A DNA stretch of 56,058 nt, taken from contig CACZOA010000079.1 in the NCBI GenBank assembly GCA_902782665.1, positions 1 to 56,058 of the forward strand, given 5' to 3'. The notes under the pieces were generated by a model, which saw nothing but the letters and a program-made list of their open reading frames with translations, was not told the origin of the DNA and did not search any database. The position numbers were made by a program, and so were the translations under genes. Positions 53,195 to 56,058 of this stretch are shown piece after piece. Positions within the stretch are counted from its first letter, which is position 1, and each line of letters opens with the position of its first letter. The DNA comes from an uncultured Bacteroidales bacterium (GTDB lineage Bacteria; Bacteroidota; Bacteroidia; Bacteroidales; Paludibacteraceae).

Positions 53195-53467
53195 GTTTAT
53201 AACAATCATAACATTATAACGAGACCAACAATAACGAAACAGCCCAGGGTTTACACCCTGGGCTATATTTCGTTTATTTATATCCAATCTGGGCGACCAC
53301 AAGGGATCGCCCCTACGATCAAAATCAATTCCACAAACGTATTCTCCGACAATTACGCATTACGAATTATGCATTATGAATTGATCATTACACGCACGTC
53401 CGTGCGTCTCTACGAGAATTCCCAGATGTGTGGATTATCCCAACAATTACGCATTATGAATTATGAA
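53195..53467. repeat. Cluster of intergenic palindromic and dispersed-type repeats
   Basis: This gene-free stretch contains a nested hairpin (AACGAAA with TTTCGTT outside, AGCCCAGGG with CCCTGGGCT inside; 53233-53274). It also has a GGGCGA/TCGCCC palindrome near 53291-53312 and an ACGCACG/CGTGCGT palindrome near 53393-53409. Two copies of an ACAATTACGCATTA(C/T)GAATTA-type word lie near 53349 and 53442. Such words are familiar as dispersed intergenic repeats in Bacteroidetes and other bacteria. No transposase is present. Confidence 0.65.
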
Positions 53468-53890
53468 TTACGAATTCATAATATAACAATTTGTCTCTTT
53501 TCTCTCAAACCCAAGGGATTGGTATAATAGGTTGGCGACGATACGTTTGGGATTCGACGTCAGATGCAGTTCTATCGGTGCCAACTTCTGTGCCTCAGCC
53601 AACACATGCTCCATCAACTGTTTGCCAAGATGCTGTCCTCGATAGTCTGACAACACAACCACATCTTCTATTGATGCTTTTGCTCCTGTGGGTGAATGAA
53701 AAACACAGAGTGTCGCACAACCGATGATCCGATCATTCTCCTGAACGACGTAGAGATGACAATTTCTGTCTTCTATCGTTGCCTTCAGTTTCTCCTCTGT
53801 AAAAACACAACGTTCAGACAGCTGTCGCATAAGTGTAGCTATCTGAACGTATGTATTATTGCTATATGTAGTGAGTTCTACTATATTCAC
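53468..53890 (-). CDS. GNAT-family N-acetyltransferase
   Basis: The 140-residue enzyme starts with GTG overlapping the cupin stop (GTGA), so translation is coupled. GNAT marks are the central beta bulge ASIEDVVVLSDYRGQHLGKQL, with the acetyl-CoA loop motif R-G-Q-H-L-G-K, and the late segment LYQSLGFERKETNCYIM. Substrate is unknown. Position at the end of a surface-polysaccharide gene string suggests a sugar or amine acceptor, but general metabolic GNATs look the same. Confidence 0.88.
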   Translation of the reverse strand: MNIVELTTYSNNTYVQIATLMRQLSERCVFTEEKLKATIEDRNCHLYVVQENDRIIGCATLCVFHSPTGAKASIEDVVVLSDYRGQHLGKQLMEHVLAEAQKLAPIELHLTSNPKRIVANLLYQSLGFERKETNCYIMNS

Positions 53891-54282
53891 TTTTTTTGCA
53901 TCACATCTTCCGGAGCAACTGGCTCATACGCACCATCTTTTGCCTCGAAAATGACACATGGCTCGTTGACTTCCACCGTATGCCATGTGCCGGCAGGTAT
54001 CTGAACCATCAAATTGCCTGTGGATGGACCAAGCTCGAAACGTGCTGTCTCATTACCATTGTCGTCGAAAAACACCTCCGTCAACTTGCCTCTCAACACT
54101 GTCATCGACTCTGTGGTCTTGGTATGGCGATGAATCGGCACAATTGTACCTGGCATCATCGCATTGATTATACGCTGTGAATTATCTGCGTTCGTAGTGC
54201 GCATATCAAACGCCGTACGCTTACGTTCACTACTAGCAGCCTGCTCCAACAGCTTATCTAAAAATTTATTATCGATTATCAT
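53887..54282 (-). CDS. WbuC-family cupin metalloprotein
   Basis: The protein is 131 residues from the ATG at 54282, or 134 from a GTG at 54291. It is a cupin with metal ligands in PGTIVPIHRHTKTTESMTVL and IPAGTWHTVE, the latter a second His-containing motif. WbuC-type cupins occur in O-antigen and capsule gene clusters, where their reaction is not established. It overlaps the GNAT gene by 4 nt and is 57 nt from the glycosyltransferase gene on the same strand. Confidence 0.85.
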   Translation of the reverse strand: MIIDNKFLDKLLEQAASSERKRTAFDMRTTNADNSQRIINAMMPGTIVPIHRHTKTTESMTVLRGKLTEVFFDDNGNETARFELGPSTGNLMVQIPAGTWHTVEVNEPCVIFEAKDGAYEPVAPEDVMQKK

Positions 54283-54338
54283 ATTTTTCACGTATTACAT
54301 TGGCATTGAGAAAGCTAAACTCTCATTCCTCAACAGTC

Positions 54339-55388
54339 TTATTTTTCTTCTTCCTCTTCCTCGCTGTATTTTTCTACCACCTCTTTCTTTTTCTTCCTCC
54401 AATCGACATACAATCCTTTGGATTTCAAATACTCTTCATGTAGGTGGTAGTATTTCATCTTAAACAGGATATATGCCACGCATAACAAGGCAGAAACGAT
54501 TGCGAAATATGTGTATTGATCGACAGGTAGGAAAATAGCACCTAACGATATCACCAACTGTAGCAACATATAGATGCTTGACACTAACACATGCGGCATC
54601 TTCAACTCATTCGCCATCAACTGATAAGCATGTTTTCTATGTGGCATACTGATGTCTTCATGTAACAATAGTCTGTGACAGATAGTGAGACATCCGTCAA
54701 CTCCATACACCAACAACAAGAACACTGCCCAGAAATTTGCGGTGTATGACACGTATCTGCCTATCAAAAAGACAATGGCAAACGCAATTGAGACAGCACC
54801 CACGTCGCCTGCAAAACATCTAGCTTTCTTGCGGAAATTGAAGAAACAGAAGATCACGACACTCATCGTCAACACTATCAATAGATTTCTGTCGATGAAA
54901 TGACTCTCCTCATTCAACAATATCAATGGTATCAGCACAGACAATGAATATCCTCCTGTGATTCCATTGATTCCATCCATGAAATTATAGACATTGATCA
55001 CTCCTGTGCAGAACACTATTCCAACTGCGATGAACCACCAATACCTGAGATCAAGATAGCCCCACTGCTGGAACAACAGCAACATTGCCGCGAAATGGAC
55101 CATCAATCTGTATCTCGGACGCACCGTCTTCACGTCATCCAAGAAACTTACAGCTCCGATCATGAGCAAACCAAGCAAAAACCACGGATACCTAAATCCA
55201 TTAAAGGCGGCATAAAGGATAGCTCCAAAAATGAAAATTATACCTCCTCCAAGGAGTGTGATCTGAGTGTGTGACGATCGCAAATTCGGTTTGTCGATAA
55301 TATCATATTTATCGGCTATTCTAAAATATAGCAGTTCTGCAACAAGCAGGATCGCAAAAATTATCACATGCGGCAATATATTCTCCAT
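54339..55388 (-). CDS. Undecaprenyl-phosphate sugar-1-phosphate transferase (WbpL/WecA-type)
   Basis: The 349-residue inner-membrane protein has about ten helices. It belongs to the MraY/WecA family (GT4 polyprenol transferase): FLDDVKTVRPRYR, NVYNFMDGINGITGGYSL, FAGDVGAVSIAFA and MPHRKHAYQLMAN are the cytoplasmic loop motifs, of which DGINGI and HR-H are characteristic of WbpL-like enzymes. It should start an O-antigen or capsule repeat by placing a sugar phosphate on undecaprenyl phosphate. The C-terminus is a Lys/Glu-rich tail (RKKKKEVVEKYSEEEEEEK). The gene lies beside a sugar epimerase, as in WbpV/WbpL pairs. Confidence 0.92.
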   Translation of the reverse strand: MENILPHVIIFAILLVAELLYFRIADKYDIIDKPNLRSSHTQITLLGGGIIFIFGAILYAAFNGFRYPWFLLGLLMIGAVSFLDDVKTVRPRYRLMVHFAAMLLLFQQWGYLDLRYWWFIAVGIVFCTGVINVYNFMDGINGITGGYSLSVLIPLILLNEESHFIDRNLLIVLTMSVVIFCFFNFRKKARCFAGDVGAVSIAFAIVFLIGRYVSYTANFWAVFLLLVYGVDGCLTICHRLLLHEDISMPHRKHAYQLMANELKMPHVLVSSIYMLLQLVISLGAIFLPVDQYTYFAIVSALLCVAYILFKMKYYHLHEEYLKSKGLYVDWRKKKKEVVEKYSEEEEEEK

Positions 55389-55617
55389 TGTTTGTTTCTT
55401 TTATGCAGCTGACAACACAAATCAGACCACATTAGGTTTTTCTTTTGATTTTTTCTAATACTTTTTACTTAATTTTTTCATTAAAAGTCAAGTTGTCTCG
55501 TCATTGACTTTCACGTCTGACGAAAAATCTTGCGAAAATATATAATTTTCTAGTTCTTTCTTCCTAATACAGACGGATTTTTATCCACAGAATATTTACA
55601 CCCCGGGCAGAAATGCA

Positions 55618-56058
55618 CTAGGCGTTGTAGTTTAGGCTTTCTGCAACTCGCTTCAAACTTTCGTCGAAGCTTACCAACTGATAGTCAAAATCCATTTTCG
55701 ACATCTCCGGATCATAATAGTATGTAGCAAACATCTTATTGATCGGTTGCAGCACAAAACTTCCCAACCATACAAATGGATTGAACAATTTAGTGATCCA
55801 TACCTTATGTCCTGATGCCTTTGCAAAATAACGGATAATCTCCACTGTGTCTGCCTGCTCACGATTCTGCGGATAGAATGTTCCTTCCAACTGTCGTATT
55901 ATCGCCTGCTTCACAAACTCCGCAAGATTATCTATATACAGCATCGATCGCTTATTATGCCATTCTGGAAATACAGGCACCTTCGTCGCCAACTTAGCCA
56001 AACGAGGGAAATTACCCTTCGCATTTGGTCCGTAGATCATACATGGACGAAGAATACA
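55618..56058 (-). CDS. NAD-dependent sugar epimerase/dehydratase, 5' truncated by window edge
   Basis: The frame stays open to the last base of the window, so the N-terminal Rossmann half (GxxGxxG) is not visible. The visible 146 residues include the family's late segments RPCMIYGPNAKGNF, RSMLYIDNLAEFVKQAI and YPQNREQADTVEIIRYFA. WbpV-like enzymes of this type make the nucleotide sugar used by the neighbouring WbpL-like transferase, which fits the gene order. The sugar product cannot be read from this part. The stop is followed by a 229-nt gap before the transferase. Confidence 0.85.
   Translation of the reverse strand, partial: CILRPCMIYGPNAKGNFPRLAKLATKVPVFPEWHNKRSMLYIDNLAEFVKQAIIRQLEGTFYPQNREQADTVEIIRYFAKASGHKVWITKLFNPFVWLGSFVLQPINKMFATYYYDPEMSKMDFDYQLVSFDESLKRVAESLNYNA

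Noticed and set aside
53195-53467. Short protein frame spanning the tRNA and the repeats (53135-53527)
   Set aside because: It runs through the tRNA, a terminator and several palindromes and has no protein-like composition.

Overview
The window looks like chromosome of an anaerobic, fibre-degrading member of the Bacteroidetes, most likely a Bacteroidales from a gut or rumen. Three observations support this: secreted proteins end in type IX secretion system (T9SS) sorting domains; several genes are preceded by the Bacteroidetes-type promoter (TTTG or TTG, about 18-20 nt, TAnnTTTG); and Bacteroidetes-specific families are present (TssD-type Hcp, SusC, PorP/SprF, LL-diaminopimelate aminotransferase). 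I see no prophage, insertion sequence, CRISPR array or rRNA, and no attempt at a species name is justified.

Layout. 1-869: the 3' end of a secreted T9SS protein with an Asn/Gln repeat linker. 1012-2650: a vWA protein and a sigma-factor-like protein in one unit. 2807-9658: three tandem, related GH10 xylanases with Ig-like, CBM6 and T9SS domains, each with its own promoter and terminator. 10054-14742: a TonB-dependent receptor, then an orphan PAAR-like/Hcp pair of the Bacteroidetes type VI secretion system and an unknown coiled-coil protein. 15068-22328 (minus): fumarase, ROK sugar kinase, MFS sugar porter, TonB receptor and queH. 22418-23296: a bacterial expansin. 23514-25082: a small peptide gene and two paralogous lipoproteins. 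25083-25897: a gene-free stretch with a highly structured element and a plus-strand terminator, the best candidate here for an undescribed RNA. 25898-40201 (minus): GH5 glucanase, CotH-kinase/lamin-tail protein, PorP/SprF, a 1529-residue type B T9SS protein, and a SusC-like receptor without SusD. 40390-44894: housekeeping genes (HU, a 29-residue basic ribosomal-type protein, RNase G, dapL, dapF). 45375-50458: TolC/HlyD/two ABC-2 permeases with no ATPase. 50599-52871: the NfnAB electron-bifurcating transhydrogenase. 53093-53163: tRNA-Gln(CUG), followed by a patch of intergenic palindromes. 53468-56058 (minus): surface-polysaccharide genes running off the edge.

How the parts fit. The xylanases, expansin, GH5 enzyme and probably the RICIN-type protein form a secreted plant-cell-wall toolkit exported by the T9SS and not organised as a classical SusCD polysaccharide utilisation locus. 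Expansin would loosen fibre, GH5 and GH10 would cut glucan and xylan, and the MFS porter plus ROK kinase could take released sugars into glycolysis. The PorP/SprF plus type B protein probably form a cell-surface adhesin module. All functional statements come from reading the sequence and recalling families; no database search was run.
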